Assembly: GCF_028598805.1 (NCBI RefSeq)
Contig: NZ_JAQRFI010000007.1
Span: 1-64,000, forward strand
Source of the DNA: Xenorhabdus yunnanensis
Lineage (GTDB): Bacteria > Pseudomonadota > Gammaproteobacteria > Enterobacterales > Enterobacteriaceae
Direction: 5' to 3'
Length of the DNA: 64,000 nucleotides
Part shown: positions 35,964 to 47,327 of the stretch, piece by piece
How the letters are laid out: every line of letters begins with the position of its first letter
Position numbering within the stretch: position 1 is the stretch's first letter
Made by a program: the position numbers and the translations under genes
The notes under the pieces: generated by a model
Told to the model about the DNA's origin: nothing
Databases searched by the model: none
What the model saw: the letters and a program-made list of their open reading frames with translations, nothing else

Positions 35964-37016
35964 ATGAAGATATTGGTGATCGGCCCATCATGGGTAGGTG
36001 ACATGATGATGTCACAAAGCCTCTACCGTATTTTGAAAGCTTTGTACCCCAATGCAGAAATTGATGTGATGGCACCGGCATGGTGCCGTCCATTACTGGC
36101 AAAAATGCCAGAAGTGAATCAGGCATTGGCTATGCCGCTTGGTCATGCTGCCCTTGCCTTGGGAGAGCGCCGACGCCTCGGACTCGCATTGCGTGAAAAT
36201 AAATACGATCGTGCCTATGTATTGCCCAATTCATTCAAATCTGCACTGGTAGCTTTCTTCGCCAATATCCCGCTGCGTACAGGCTGGCGCGGTGAAATGC
36301 GTTATGGACTGCTGAATGATATCCGAACCCTAAATAAGAGTGCTTTTCCGCTCATGGTTCAGCGCTATGTGGCTCTCGCATATGAAGGGAAAAACATGAA
36401 CAGTGCTGATGACCTTCCACAACCGCTGTTGTGGCCGCGATTAAGTGTCAATGATGAAGACATTGCAGAATCAACCTCAGCCTTCAATATTGCCGATCAT
36501 CGTCCGATTATTGGCTTCTGCCCAGGTGCCGAGTTCGGCCCGGCCAAACGCTGGCCACATTATCACTATGCAGCCCTTGCTGAACAATTAATCACCGAAA
36601 AAGGCTATCAGATATTACTGTTTGGTTCCGACAAAGATCATCAAGCAGGTGAAGATATTCGCGCACTTTTAAGCGAGGATGCCTGCGAAGATTGTCTCAA
36701 TTTGGCAGGAAAAACCTCACTGGAGCAGGCGGTAAATATCATTGCAGCCTGTGATGCCATCGTCACAAACGATTCAGGTTTGATGCATGTAACAGCCGCT
36801 TTAAATCGTCCTCTGGTGGCCTTATATGGGCCAAGTAGCCCGGATTTCACTCCACCTTTATCAAATAAAGCTGAAGTGATTCGTCTGATTACGGGCTACC
36901 ATAAAATCAGAAAAGGCGACAGCGATGAAGGCTATCACCAAAGTCTTATCGATATTCAACCTGCAATGGTTTTATCTGCATTAGAGAAACTGCTACAGGC
37001 GGAGAACCAGAATTAA
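35964..37016 (+). CDS. waaF: ADP-heptose:LPS heptosyltransferase II
   Basis: A 350-residue family 9 glycosyltransferase that adds the second heptose of the inner core. The N-terminus is MKILVIGPSWVGDMMMSQSL, and the donor site includes CPGAEFGPAKRWP and TNDSGLMHVTAALNRPLVAL. It lies 9 bp after hldD, and its stop overlaps the waaC start by one base. Confidence 0.95.
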   Translation: MKILVIGPSWVGDMMMSQSLYRILKALYPNAEIDVMAPAWCRPLLAKMPEVNQALAMPLGHAALALGERRRLGLALRENKYDRAYVLPNSFKSALVAFFANIPLRTGWRGEMRYGLLNDIRTLNKSAFPLMVQRYVALAYEGKNMNSADDLPQPLLWPRLSVNDEDIAESTSAFNIADHRPIIGFCPGAEFGPAKRWPHYHYAALAEQLITEKGYQILLFGSDKDHQAGEDIRALLSEDACEDCLNLAGKTSLEQAVNIIAACDAIVTNDSGLMHVTAALNRPLVALYGPSSPDFTPPLSNKAEVIRLITGYHKIRKGDSDEGYHQSLIDIQPAMVLSALEKLLQAENQN

Positions 37017-37993
37017 TGCGTGTTTTACTGGTAAAAACATCTTCAATGGGAGATGTGTTACATACTCTGCCGGCATTAACTGATGCAAGAAAGCAATTTC
37101 CTGACATTCAATTTGATTGGGTGGTAGAAGAAGGATTTGCCCAGATTCCAACTTGGCACAGTGCTGTCGAAAATGTGATTCCCGTGGCTATTCGACGCTG
37201 GCGAAAAAATTGGTTTAGGAAAGATATTCGTGAAGAAAGAGCGCGATTCAGGCAACAACTACAACAATGCCAATATGACGCAATCATTGATGCGCAAGGC
37301 CTGTTAAAAAGTGCTTTTTTGGTAACTCGGTTGGCACAAGGCCCAAAACATGGTTACGACAGAAAAAGCATCCGCGAACCTATCGCCAGTCTTTTCTACG
37401 ATTATTGTCATGCTGTCAGTAAGCAACAGCATGCGGTTGAACGTATTCGGGATTTATTTGCTGATAGTTTGGGCTATAAAAAACCTTCAGAGCAAGGTGA
37501 TTACGCCATCGCCCGTCATTTTTTGAATCAGCAAACTGATAGCCAAAGTAACTATCTTGTTTTTCTCCACGCAACAACGCGTGATGAAAAACATTGGCCT
37601 GAATATCATTGGCGGCAGCTTATTGCAGATATCCAAGCAACTGGCATGCGCATTAAATTACCTTGGGGCGTAGAGCATGAACATCAGCGAGCATTAAGGC
37701 TAGCAGCAGGGTTTTCTCATGTTGATGTTCTACCGAAACTGACGCTCGCTAAAGTCGCACACGTTCTCGCAGAGGCAAAAGCGGTGGTTTCAGTTGATAC
37801 GGGATTGAGCCATCTTACGGCGGCACTTGATCGACCCAATATCACGTTATTTGGGCCGACTGATCCGGGATTGATCGGTGGATATGGGAAAGAACAGCAT
37901 CCTCTGAAATCGGTGGATAATACAATGCAAGGTATTACATCTTCAGAGGTTATGTTGCTCTTGAGAAACATATTAAAAAAGCACTTTGCCTAG
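37016..37993 (+). CDS. waaC: ADP-heptose:LPS heptosyltransferase I
   Basis: A 325-residue family 9 transferase adding the first heptose to Kdo. It begins MRVLLVKTSSMGDVLHTLPA, has FDWVVEEGFAQIPTWH near residue 40, and the donor site VSVDTGLSHLTAALDRPNIT with FGPTDPGLIGGYG. Its 3' end overlaps the convergent mig-14-like gene by 21 bp, an unusually tight junction. Confidence 0.95.
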   Translation: MRVLLVKTSSMGDVLHTLPALTDARKQFPDIQFDWVVEEGFAQIPTWHSAVENVIPVAIRRWRKNWFRKDIREERARFRQQLQQCQYDAIIDAQGLLKSAFLVTRLAQGPKHGYDRKSIREPIASLFYDYCHAVSKQQHAVERIRDLFADSLGYKKPSEQGDYAIARHFLNQQTDSQSNYLVFLHATTRDEKHWPEYHWRQLIADIQATGMRIKLPWGVEHEHQRALRLAAGFSHVDVLPKLTLAKVAHVLAEAKAVVSVDTGLSHLTAALDRPNITLFGPTDPGLIGGYGKEQHPLKSVDNTMQGITSSEVMLLLRNILKKHFA

Positions 37994-38857
37994 CGGTAAT
38001 GTTTCACACCAACGATTTTTGTATTCAAACGTAGGATTACCCAAGGAGTAACGCATAGTTTTATCTCCCTGCTGACACAATGCTTTTCCTTCTTGGATAT
38101 TCACCCACATCAAGACACTACCAACGCTGAGATGAGCATATTCAGGATCATAACCACCATTAATGGCATCAAAGGAAATCCATTTGGGGCTATCAGCCCA
38201 CAGAACAAAATCGTAAGCACAAGGTTTGCCGTTAATCAGTAACACATTGCCAAATATATGCTCACGTAGTTCAGTATATATTTCAAGGAGATACTTTTTT
38301 TGCTCTTCAGAATGACTGTGTTTCCAACGCTTTTGATATAGATCGATATAAATATCCACCAACTCTTCTGCACGAAACTCACTTGAAGGACGGATTTCTC
38401 CTCCTGCACGCTTGAATTTATTGATCTCATTGCTGCGATTACGACGGGTTTTGTAAGAAAAACTGTCTTTGATTAGGCAGATTTGGCGCTTACTAAAAAG
38501 AGACCTATAGCTAGCATTGATAAAATTTATTTCATAAATAGGTGATAATCTCTTTGATTTTACTGGTAAAAACAGCTTAGCATCGGTTGCAATAGGGAAA
38601 ATAATTTCATCATAGGATAGTGGATATTTAGTTTGTATCTCTTCAATTAACTTTTTGTTTTGGTAAGAAAAACAAGCACCTTTAATTCCAGATTCTGTTT
38701 TTTTTATATAAAAATAAAATTGCCCATCAAGATGTTTATCCAAAAAAGATACAATATTGGGATGTGTTGATACACCCCCACCGAGAAGGGCGTAAACTTC
38801 TTTATACTGTTCGAAATCGCAATTTTTCCATCCTGAAAAAAGTGCTTTTATTTTCAT
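37973..38857 (-). CDS. mig-14: Mig-14 family protein (antimicrobial peptide resistance)
   Basis: A 294-residue protein from the ATG at 38857 (MKIKALFSGWKNCDFEQYKE), the second of two adjacent ATGs after GGAG. It matches the Mig-14 family, an acyl-transferase-like (GNAT) fold: KYPLSYDEIIFP, FKRAGGEIRPSSE, GNVLLINGKPCAYDFVLW and SVGSVLMWVNIQEGK. In Salmonella Mig-14 associates with the inner membrane and aids survival against cationic peptides. It overlaps waaC, in the opposite direction. The specific activity is unknown. Confidence 0.82.
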   Translation of the reverse strand: MKIKALFSGWKNCDFEQYKEVYALLGGGVSTHPNIVSFLDKHLDGQFYFYIKKTESGIKGACFSYQNKKLIEEIQTKYPLSYDEIIFPIATDAKLFLPVKSKRLSPIYEINFINASYRSLFSKRQICLIKDSFSYKTRRNRSNEINKFKRAGGEIRPSSEFRAEELVDIYIDLYQKRWKHSHSEEQKKYLLEIYTELREHIFGNVLLINGKPCAYDFVLWADSPKWISFDAINGGYDPEYAHLSVGSVLMWVNIQEGKALCQQGDKTMRYSLGNPTFEYKNRWCETLPLGKVLF

Positions 38858-39190
38858 CATACTCCATCCCATAAAGTTAACTCTTCTTAACATTAAGATA
38901 ATTAATACTATATTTAACGCAGTTTCGCATAATAAATGCAATACCATTACTCTCGGGGTAGGCGAGTACGTAGTAAAAAACTAGCCTTTTTAATTGAAAA
39001 TCGGGTATCTTTCTGTTTAAGTCAGTTGTGTATAAGTCATAGCACATTTTCCTTTGGCGAGAAAGGTGCTTACTATAGCAGCTGACCACCTTTCTGAAAA
39101 GTTTCACTTATTAATCTAATCCGCCTAAATAATGATATTAAACATCACTCGATATTAATAAAAATAATAAAAAATCATTATAGGAATATA
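38858..39190. other. AT-rich intergenic region between mig-14 and the WaaZ-like gene
   Basis: About 333 bp. It includes the start region and probable promoter of the mig-14-like gene on its left side. Open frames here (for example 38877-39107, minus) are short, have no ribosome site and resemble no family. I see no RNA gene, repeat or terminator with a clear stem. Confidence 0.4.
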
Positions 39191-40009
39191 TTATAAGATC
39201 GAGTTAAATTCAATTTTCTTAAATGAATTTATTGTACTAAACATTGATAAATTATAAATCATAATTCCATGTTTCTTAGCCAGTTCTTCTGATAAATCAA
39301 AGCAAGGGATTATTATATTTTTTAAATTTTCATCTAGTTCAGTATTAAGAATATCATCTGGGTTCTCATAAAATCTAGGCTTATCAAAGTTGTTCATGTC
39401 TAATCCAGCAAAATATACTTCTTTATAATTTAAGAAAAAGGCTATTTGCAAAGCAGCGTAGGCTACTGTTCTACCATCATAAAACCCTTTGTTTAAATTA
39501 AGTGAAAAAGCAACATTTTTATTTACAACCAATTCATCGCTTATTATATTAAACAAATCTCTTTCCTTTTCATAAACTGGCTGATCAATATGTTCGATAA
39601 TTACAACCTTACATTTAATCACAATAAAATGATCTTTAAGAAATATTTCATTTAAACAATCCATTGTTGTTAATAGTGTCAATGAATAATTATTTAAAAT
39701 ATTTAACACAAGGTCAAATCTATTCATAACAAATGTTCTATCTATAATAACATGATATTTGAAATTCACACTTTTTGATAATTTATACGCTCCATTAACT
39801 CCTAATATATCGAATTTTTCACTATCAAAAAAATCAATATCGATATCTAGAACAGATGGTCCTGACGCTATAATTATTAATGGTTTTCTTGATGAAAAAT
39901 CAAAGCTAGAAATATCAACGCTCCTTTTATTAAAAAGGACATCATCTATCTTGCCATTTATATCTCTTGATATACTTATATACGGCCAGAAACTCATGTT
40001 ATGTTTCAT
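39191..40009 (-). CDS. WaaZ-like LPS core protein (possible KdoIII transferase)
   Basis: A 272-residue protein. The N-terminal IIIASGPSVLDIDIDFF and DILGVNGAYKLSKSVNFKY, and the later GFYDGRTVAYAALQIAFFL with YFAGLDMNNFDKPRFYEN, follow the layout of E. coli WaaZ, which is needed for a third Kdo on the inner core. The second half also recalls DUF115-type folds. It is very AT-rich. It is read leftward as a single gene with AT-rich flanks, suggesting transfer. The start is MKHNMSFWPY or the fifth-residue Met. Confidence 0.65.
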   Translation of the reverse strand: MKHNMSFWPYISISRDINGKIDDVLFNKRSVDISSFDFSSRKPLIIIASGPSVLDIDIDFFDSEKFDILGVNGAYKLSKSVNFKYHVIIDRTFVMNRFDLVLNILNNYSLTLLTTMDCLNEIFLKDHFIVIKCKVVIIEHIDQPVYEKERDLFNIISDELVVNKNVAFSLNLNKGFYDGRTVAYAALQIAFFLNYKEVYFAGLDMNNFDKPRFYENPDDILNTELDENLKNIIIPCFDLSEELAKKHGIMIYNLSMFSTINSFKKIEFNSIL

Positions 40010-40193
40010 TTTACTATCACATATGTTTCTATATAGTTTTAGTTATTTTATATTTAAAATTATTTATAAATTTACATAATATTTTATTTATTAAAACCAT
40101 TATACAATCCACCATAGAAAAACTTGGTTATTTTATTTTTATAGTATACATAATTAATTATAAGCTATCTCAAAAGCTCTCAATCATTAATGA

Positions 40194-41147
40194 CTATGAT
40201 TTAATTAAATAATATTCAGCCAACGTCATCCCCTGCACCAATGGCTTCAAAAACTCAAACAATCCTTCCAAATCTCGATAAAGCAATTCGATCTGTTCTT
40301 CATTATGGAAAGTCGGACTTCCACCCGGCATAAACTCAGATGAATGCAGCATAAACTCAACATAGTCACTGCCATTTGCTAAAGTTTGCTGGATAACAGT
40401 CTTCATCTGCTCCAAATTCCCGCCTTTTGGTCGCAACCAATTAACCGATGGAGAACGCTGTTTTCCCCGCAAGTAATCATATTTTTGCTTAATAAAATTC
40501 ATAAACGGTGAATGTTTATACTGAATACTCATCGGCACTTGCAATAATGGAGAATCGCCTTCTATAGAAATATCCTGCATATCCATAAAATAAGCATAAT
40601 CAGGAAAATCGCTATAATCTGTTCCGCCATTCCCATTAGGATTGCCCTTAGTAAAGTTCCAATTAACTTTTGGAGTAACCGAACAATCTACCTGATAGCC
40701 ATATTCTACCAATAACTGAGCATAATATTCGTTAAATGCCCAACGCCCAGCCCTATGACTCAGCATTTTTGTCTGGAGTTTTTCTTCCAACAGATTAGTA
40801 ATGAAAGAAATTTTTGCTTTTATTTGATCTTCAGAATACTCAATCAAATATGGCTTATAATTCATATCATCGTCAGTGAGAGGAACAATGGGGGGACTAT
40901 TCCAGGCATGCAAATGCATACCAATCTCACCGGTGTTTCTGGCAATCACATCCTTAGCAAATTCGATGTAGCTATCATCCATCACCATTTCGTAGTTGGT
41001 GAGCCAAACGGGTTTAAATCCAAAGCGTTCACAAAGATTCTGAAATCTTGGTAGATAATGCGTGTTTTTTGTTGAGATCTGACCATTATTTTGCCATAGA
41101 TCATCACCTTCAGTGTCGATCGTGATAATAAAAGCGGGTAATGACAT
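40194..41147 (-). CDS. Polysaccharide deacetylase family protein, WabN/WalW-like
   Basis: A 317-residue protein from the ATG at 41147 (MSLPAFIITIDTEGDDLW); an extension to 41213 (TTG) or 41195 (ATG) would add a hydrophobic stretch but lacks a ribosome site. It has NodB-type features: the Asp pair in ITIDTEGDD, H-x-x-x-W in GMHLHAWNSPP, and SHRAGRW. In Klebsiella the WabN deacetylase frees the amino group of core GlcNAc added by WabH, and wabH is nearby here. The tie to that role is inferred from neighbourhood and family. Confidence 0.72.
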   Translation of the reverse strand: MSLPAFIITIDTEGDDLWQNNGQISTKNTHYLPRFQNLCERFGFKPVWLTNYEMVMDDSYIEFAKDVIARNTGEIGMHLHAWNSPPIVPLTDDDMNYKPYLIEYSEDQIKAKISFITNLLEEKLQTKMLSHRAGRWAFNEYYAQLLVEYGYQVDCSVTPKVNWNFTKGNPNGNGGTDYSDFPDYAYFMDMQDISIEGDSPLLQVPMSIQYKHSPFMNFIKQKYDYLRGKQRSPSVNWLRPKGGNLEQMKTVIQQTLANGSDYVEFMLHSSEFMPGGSPTFHNEEQIELLYRDLEGLFEFLKPLVQGMTLAEYYLIKS

Positions 41148-41348
41148 TGATATGCACCAAAATGTGATAATAATAGTTATTCCAATGGTACGCATAGCAA
41201 ACACATAACGCAATTATAGAATCCAGGCTATCTGATTGAGCATAAACGTCATCCCATACTGCTCTTGGTTAGTATACTTAAAGATGCCACGCTATGATTT
41301 TTACATTAAGATCACCGTATGACCTTGATATACTAAAGAACTCAACAA

Positions 41349-42419
41349 ATGATTCCAATAAACAATAAAATCAAGCGCATTCTGGTGATTAAATTACAAC
41401 ATCATGGAGATATGTTGTTGACAACACCGGTTATAAGCACACTAACTCACCACTATCCAGATGCGGAAATTGATGTACTCCTTTATCAAGAAACTGTACC
41501 TATGTTGGAAAATTCAGCAGAAATTTCCCATATTTTTTCCATAGACCGCAAGTGGAAACAACTAGGTACAAGAAAGAAATTATTGCATGAGTGGGCTCTG
41601 CTCAAGACATTAAGACAGCAACACTATGATTTAGTGGTCAACCTTGCCGACCAATGGAGAAGTGCCTTTATTTCCCTTTTTACTGATGCATCTATTCGCT
41701 TGGCTCTTAGTTTCCCTAAACGACAAAATTGGAAATGGCGTTTTTGTCATACTGAAGTTATACCAACAGATGATCATGATTCATTACATACTGTAGAACA
41801 AAATCTTTCCATCCTAAAACCATTGCAATTTAATTCACTTATCACAAAAGTGACCATGAGTTATAGCGATAATGATTTACAGTGGATCAAGAAAAAACTT
41901 TCTGAGCATCAATTTTCAGAAAGGTACATCGTTATTCAACCTACATCCCGATGGTTCTTTAAGTGTTGGGATGAGAAAAAAATGGCGGCAGTAATTACGG
42001 CGCTACAAAAAGATGGACATAGCATTATCATTACTTCTGGGCCAGACCAAAAGGAATTAGAGATGGTAACCACCATCTTGTCACACTGCCCTGATAACGG
42101 AAAGAACATCCTTTCTCTAGCGGGAAAATTGACATTACCCACGCTTGCCGCTTTGATTGATCATGCTAAATTATTTATTGGCGTAGATTCAGTACCAATG
42201 CATATGGCCGCCGCTTTGGGAACACCTTGCATTGCATTATTCGGCCCCTCCAAACTGACATTTTGGAAACCCTGGCAGTCTGTTGGTGAGGTGATTTGGG
42301 CTGGCGATTATGGCAATATTCCACATCCGGATGACATTAAAACTCATACAAACGAACGCTACTTAGATCTGATACCTACAGATGTCGTCATTTCAGCAGC
42401 AAGGAAATATATTTCATGA
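41349..42419 (+). CDS. waaQ: Heptosyltransferase III, WaaQ-like
   Basis: A 356-residue family 9 transferase. Segments RILVIKLQHHGDMLLTTPVI, PDAEIDVLLYQETVPMLE and IGVDSVPMHMAAALGTPCIA match WaaQ, which adds the branching third heptose of the inner core. It leads waaQ-wabG-wabH and overlaps wabG by 4 bp (ATGA). A 201-bp gap separates it from the divergent deacetylase gene. Confidence 0.9.
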   Translation: MIPINNKIKRILVIKLQHHGDMLLTTPVISTLTHHYPDAEIDVLLYQETVPMLENSAEISHIFSIDRKWKQLGTRKKLLHEWALLKTLRQQHYDLVVNLADQWRSAFISLFTDASIRLALSFPKRQNWKWRFCHTEVIPTDDHDSLHTVEQNLSILKPLQFNSLITKVTMSYSDNDLQWIKKKLSEHQFSERYIVIQPTSRWFFKCWDEKKMAAVITALQKDGHSIIITSGPDQKELEMVTTILSHCPDNGKNILSLAGKLTLPTLAALIDHAKLFIGVDSVPMHMAAALGTPCIALFGPSKLTFWKPWQSVGEVIWAGDYGNIPHPDDIKTHTNERYLDLIPTDVVISAARKYIS

Positions 42420-43543
42420 AACCATTACGTTTAGCTATTGTCCGCCAAAAGTATCGCCCGGATGGAGGTGCTGAACGTTTTATTTCAAGGGCTCTGGGAG
42501 CATTAGAGCACCAACAACTTGAACTTAATGTTATTACACGTTCTTGGCAAGGTGTAAGCAACCCAAATTGGCGAATTCACCTATGCGATCCTATTAAATA
42601 TGGAAGAATTAGCCGTGAAAGAGGTTTTGCCCAATCAGCACGGCAATTATGGCAAACAGAACAATTTGATTTAGTTCAAAGCCATGAGCGTATTGCTGGC
42701 TGTGACATTTATCGTGCCGGAGATGGCGTCCATAAACGCTGGTTACATCAGCGAGCCCGCATCTTGCCAACATGGAAAGCACGATGGCTGTTAAATGATC
42801 GGTATCACCGCTATGTCATGAATTCTGAGGCAGAAATGTATGCAGATCCCGCTTTAAAAAAAGTGATCTGCAACGCTGAGATGGTAAAAAAGGAAATTAT
42901 CGAAGAATTTGGTGTAGCCGAAGATAAAATCGCCGTTATATACAACTCAATTGATAACACAAAGTTTTTTCCTGCTGATGAGCAATCCCGTCTACAGCTT
43001 AGGCAACAATATCAAATCCCCGCCACTACAAGATGCTTGATTTATGTTGGTTCCGGTTTTGAACGAAAGGGATTATCTGCAGCAATTAAAGCTGTCGCGA
43101 AGACAGATAGCTATCTATTAGTTATTGGTAAAGACAAAGAACAAAAAAAATATCAGGCGCTTGCAAATACTTTAGGGTGTACTCATCACATCCGTTTCAT
43201 GGGGTTACAAAAAAATACATTGCCTTTTTATCAACTGTCTGATGCTTTGCTACTACCGACGCTATATGATCCATTTCCCAATGTGATCCTTGAAGCCATG
43301 GCATGCGGTTTGCCCGTTATTACCAGCACGACATGTGGGGGCGCAGAATTCATTACCGAAGGGAAAAATGGTTTTATCTGTGATGCATTAGATATTGAAA
43401 AATTAAAGGATGCTGTTCATAGCATTCCTGATAATATATTCGGAACAGATATGTCTATTGCTGCCAGAAACCAAATAATTGCTGCAACTCCAGAGAATTT
43501 ATCTAAACAATTAATCGATCTTTATCAACGAGTTTTAGCATAG
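42416..43543 (+). CDS. wabG: Core glycosyltransferase WabG-like (GalA to heptose II)
   Basis: A 375-residue family 4 GT-B enzyme. The opening LRLAIVRQKYRPDGGAERFI, HERIAGCDIYRAGDGVHKRW and LYDPFPNVILEAMACGLPVI closely follow Klebsiella WabG, which adds alpha-1,3-GalA to heptose II; the WaaG glucosyltransferase is a close relative. Ugd plus the epimerase in the same window could supply UDP-GalA. The ATG overlaps the waaQ stop; the end meets the next gene at one base. Confidence 0.87.
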   Translation: MKPLRLAIVRQKYRPDGGAERFISRALGALEHQQLELNVITRSWQGVSNPNWRIHLCDPIKYGRISRERGFAQSARQLWQTEQFDLVQSHERIAGCDIYRAGDGVHKRWLHQRARILPTWKARWLLNDRYHRYVMNSEAEMYADPALKKVICNAEMVKKEIIEEFGVAEDKIAVIYNSIDNTKFFPADEQSRLQLRQQYQIPATTRCLIYVGSGFERKGLSAAIKAVAKTDSYLLVIGKDKEQKKYQALANTLGCTHHIRFMGLQKNTLPFYQLSDALLLPTLYDPFPNVILEAMACGLPVITSTTCGGAEFITEGKNGFICDALDIEKLKDAVHSIPDNIFGTDMSIAARNQIIAATPENLSKQLIDLYQRVLA

Positions 43544-44646
43544 TGAAAGAACATATTCTTTTTATTATCGATGGATTGCCCGGAGGAGGAGCTGAAAATG
43601 TTACTCTTCGTCTTGCGGCTAGTTTGAGTAAATCAAACTACCAAGTTTCATTACTTTCACTCAATACTCAATTGGATTACATCATCCCAGAAGATATTCA
43701 TTACATAGTCAGTTTAGATGACTATCGGGGGCCACTAAGAAAACTCAATGAAATAAGCCGCAGAGCTAAAGTGATGGATAAAGTATTATTTAAGCTTTTC
43801 CAACAAAAAGGCAAACCTGCACTTGTTATATCTAATCTACATAAAACTGACCGTATCGTAGTTAAATCCAAGATCCTGAACAATTGCAATGTATGGCATT
43901 GTATTCACGGAATTTTTTCCCAATCATACTTAAGCAATAAAAGTGGTTTTTCTTATTGGATAAAAAAAGAAAAGATAAAAAAAGTTTATGAAAATAAAAA
44001 GATTATCTGCGTCTCCGACGCTGTTAGTAATGATCTGTTAAGCAATATTGGGATAAAACCCAGACAGATCAAAACCATCTACAATCCCTTTGATTTTGAA
44101 AAAATAAAAGCACAAGCCTCAAAAACTAACCCTTATCATGGATTGAATTACATTCTGCATGTCGGACGCTTACATCAAGTAAAACGCCAAGACCGATTAA
44201 TAGATGCTTTTGCAAAGGCAAATCTCCCATGCAAACTCATCATTGTGGGGCAAGGCTCCGAAGAAATAGAAGATCATCTTAAAGTAAAAATCCATGAGTA
44301 CGAGTTAGATGATAAAGTCATTTTGGCTGGCTTTCAGCCTAATCCACATCCCATTATCAATGAAGCAAAAGCGGTTGTTATAAGTTCAGACAGTGAGGGA
44401 TTACCGACAGTCTTAATCGAAGCATTAATTTGCCACACACCTATCGTCAGTACTGATTGCCCTGGTGGCGTTAGAGAAATAATGACAGGCCAATTAAAAA
44501 ACTATCTGTCTAGTCTCGATGCTGATTCTTTGGCAGAAAAAATTCGACTTGCTTACAATATACCTCCACAAATTACAGATGAGCTGTATAAAAAGTTTGA
44601 GGCAAGCAATATACAGAAGCAATATATTGAATTAATAGAAAAATAA
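43543..44646 (+). CDS. wabH: Core glycosyltransferase WabH-like (GlcNAc to GalA)
   Basis: A 367-residue family 4 enzyme starting at the GTG at 43543, overlapping the wabG stop. LFIIDGLPGGGAENVTLRLA, ILHVGRLHQVKRQDRLIDAF and SSDSEGLPTVLIEALICHTP are characteristic. In Klebsiella, WabH adds alpha-1,4-GlcNAc to the GalA from WabG, and WabN then removes the acetyl group; all three counterparts are present here. Substrate assignment is by family and context, and the middle section is divergent and AT-rich. Confidence 0.78.
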   Translation: MKEHILFIIDGLPGGGAENVTLRLAASLSKSNYQVSLLSLNTQLDYIIPEDIHYIVSLDDYRGPLRKLNEISRRAKVMDKVLFKLFQQKGKPALVISNLHKTDRIVVKSKILNNCNVWHCIHGIFSQSYLSNKSGFSYWIKKEKIKKVYENKKIICVSDAVSNDLLSNIGIKPRQIKTIYNPFDFEKIKAQASKTNPYHGLNYILHVGRLHQVKRQDRLIDAFAKANLPCKLIIVGQGSEEIEDHLKVKIHEYELDDKVILAGFQPNPHPIINEAKAVVISSDSEGLPTVLIEALICHTPIVSTDCPGGVREIMTGQLKNYLSSLDADSLAEKIRLAYNIPPQITDELYKKFEASNIQKQYIELIEK

Positions 44647-44750
44647 TATATAGAATACCAAACTATGGTTCAAGGGGGCCTGTATTTTACACACTTTTTT
44701 CAAGCCAATGTGGTACTATAACCGCAGTCTATGTCAGTGAATTTGATAGA

Positions 44751-46027
44751 ATGTTGCTTCGCTTATATCAGGTACTTCTCTACCTTATCCAACCAATTAT
44801 TTGGTTACGTCTGCTGTTACGCAGCCGAAAATCACCTGCGTACCGCAAACGCTGGGGAGAACGCTACGGCTTCTGTGCCAAAAAGGTCACCCCAGGTGGG
44901 ATATTACTGCATTCCGTTTCTGTTGGAGAGACATTGGCCGCCATTCCACTAGTACGGATCTTACGGCACCATTATCCTTTTTTGCCCATTACTATAACTA
45001 CCATGACACCGACAGGATCGGAAAGGGTTCTTTCTGCTCTGGGCAATGATGTTAACCACGTATACCTTCCCTATGACCTGCCAGGTTCAATGAGCCGTTT
45101 TCTTGATCACGTAAATCCAAAGTTAGTGATCATTATGGAAACCGAACTATGGCCGAATCTGATCACTCAGCTACACCAACAGGAAATTCCGCTGGTTATT
45201 GCCAACGCAAGGCTATCAACCCGTTCTGCGGCGGGATATCAGAAAATTGGCAGCTTCATCAAAACCATTCTAAATAAGATCACATTGATAGCCGCACAAA
45301 ATCAAGAAGATGGTGAACGCTTTATCGAATTGGGATTAAGACGTTCCCAACTTTCTGTTACTGGTAGCCTTAAATTCGATATCTCTGTTACACCAGAACT
45401 CGCAGCCAAAGCCGTCACATTGCGCCGCCAATGGGCACCTCATCGCCCTGTATGGATAGCAACCAGTACCCATGATGGGGAAGAAACGATTATTCTGGAT
45501 GCACATTGCAAACTGCTTAAGCAATTCCCTGATTTACTGTTAATTCTGGTTCCCCGCCATCCTGAGCGTTTTGGTAAAGCCGCTGAGTTGACCCAAAAAG
45601 CCGGGCTGAACGCAGTCTTGCGTAGTACCGATACTATTCCTGACGCCAATATACAAGTTGTTATTGGAGATACGATGGGCGAATTGATGCTTCTGTACGG
45701 TATCGCTGATCTGGCTTTTGTCGGGGGTAGCCTGATAGAACGTGGGGGACATAACCCACTGGAAGCGGCAGCCCATGCCATTCCGGTTATCATGGGGCCA
45801 CATACATTCAATTTTAAAGATATCTGTGCCAAGCTGGATAAAGCGGATGGACTAATTACTGTTACTGATAGCCAATCATTAAGCTCAGCGATCAACAGCT
45901 TGCTGACAGACGAAGATTACCGGCGCTATTACGGTCACCACGCTGCAGAAGTCCTGCATGAAAACCAAGGCGCGCTTCAACGCTTGCTAAAATTACTGGA
46001 ACCTTATCTCCCTCCAAGGAGCCATTA

Positions 46028-46028
<1 letters not shown>
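44751..46028 (+). CDS. waaA: Kdo transferase WaaA
   Basis: A 425-residue inner-membrane GT-B enzyme (E. coli WaaA is 425 aa) that puts Kdo residues on lipid IVA. An N-terminal anchor (about residues 2-22) precedes [13 protein letters not shown] and [16 protein letters not shown] with the catalytic glutamate. [10 protein letters not shown] and [20 protein letters not shown] are conserved. It leads waaA-waaE-coaD and its stop shares one base with the next start. Confidence 0.95.
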
Positions 46029-47285
<1,257 letters not shown>

Positions 47286-47296
47286 CACCATCATGC

Positions 47297-47319
47297 GGGG
47301 GCAACTATCTTCTGCCCCC
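47297..47319. terminator. Hairpin between convergent coaD and mutM
   Basis: GGGGGCA (47297-47303) and TGCCCCC (47313-47319) form a 7-bp GC stem with a 9-nt loop, 12 bp past coaD and 9 bp past mutM. It lacks a long T-run, so it is a likely but not certain bidirectional terminator. Confidence 0.6.
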
Positions 47320-47327
47320 AAATATGC

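Noticed and set aside
38877-39107. Minus-strand 76-codon frame upstream of mig-14
   Set aside because: No ribosome site, lies in the probable promoter region and reads like chance sequence.
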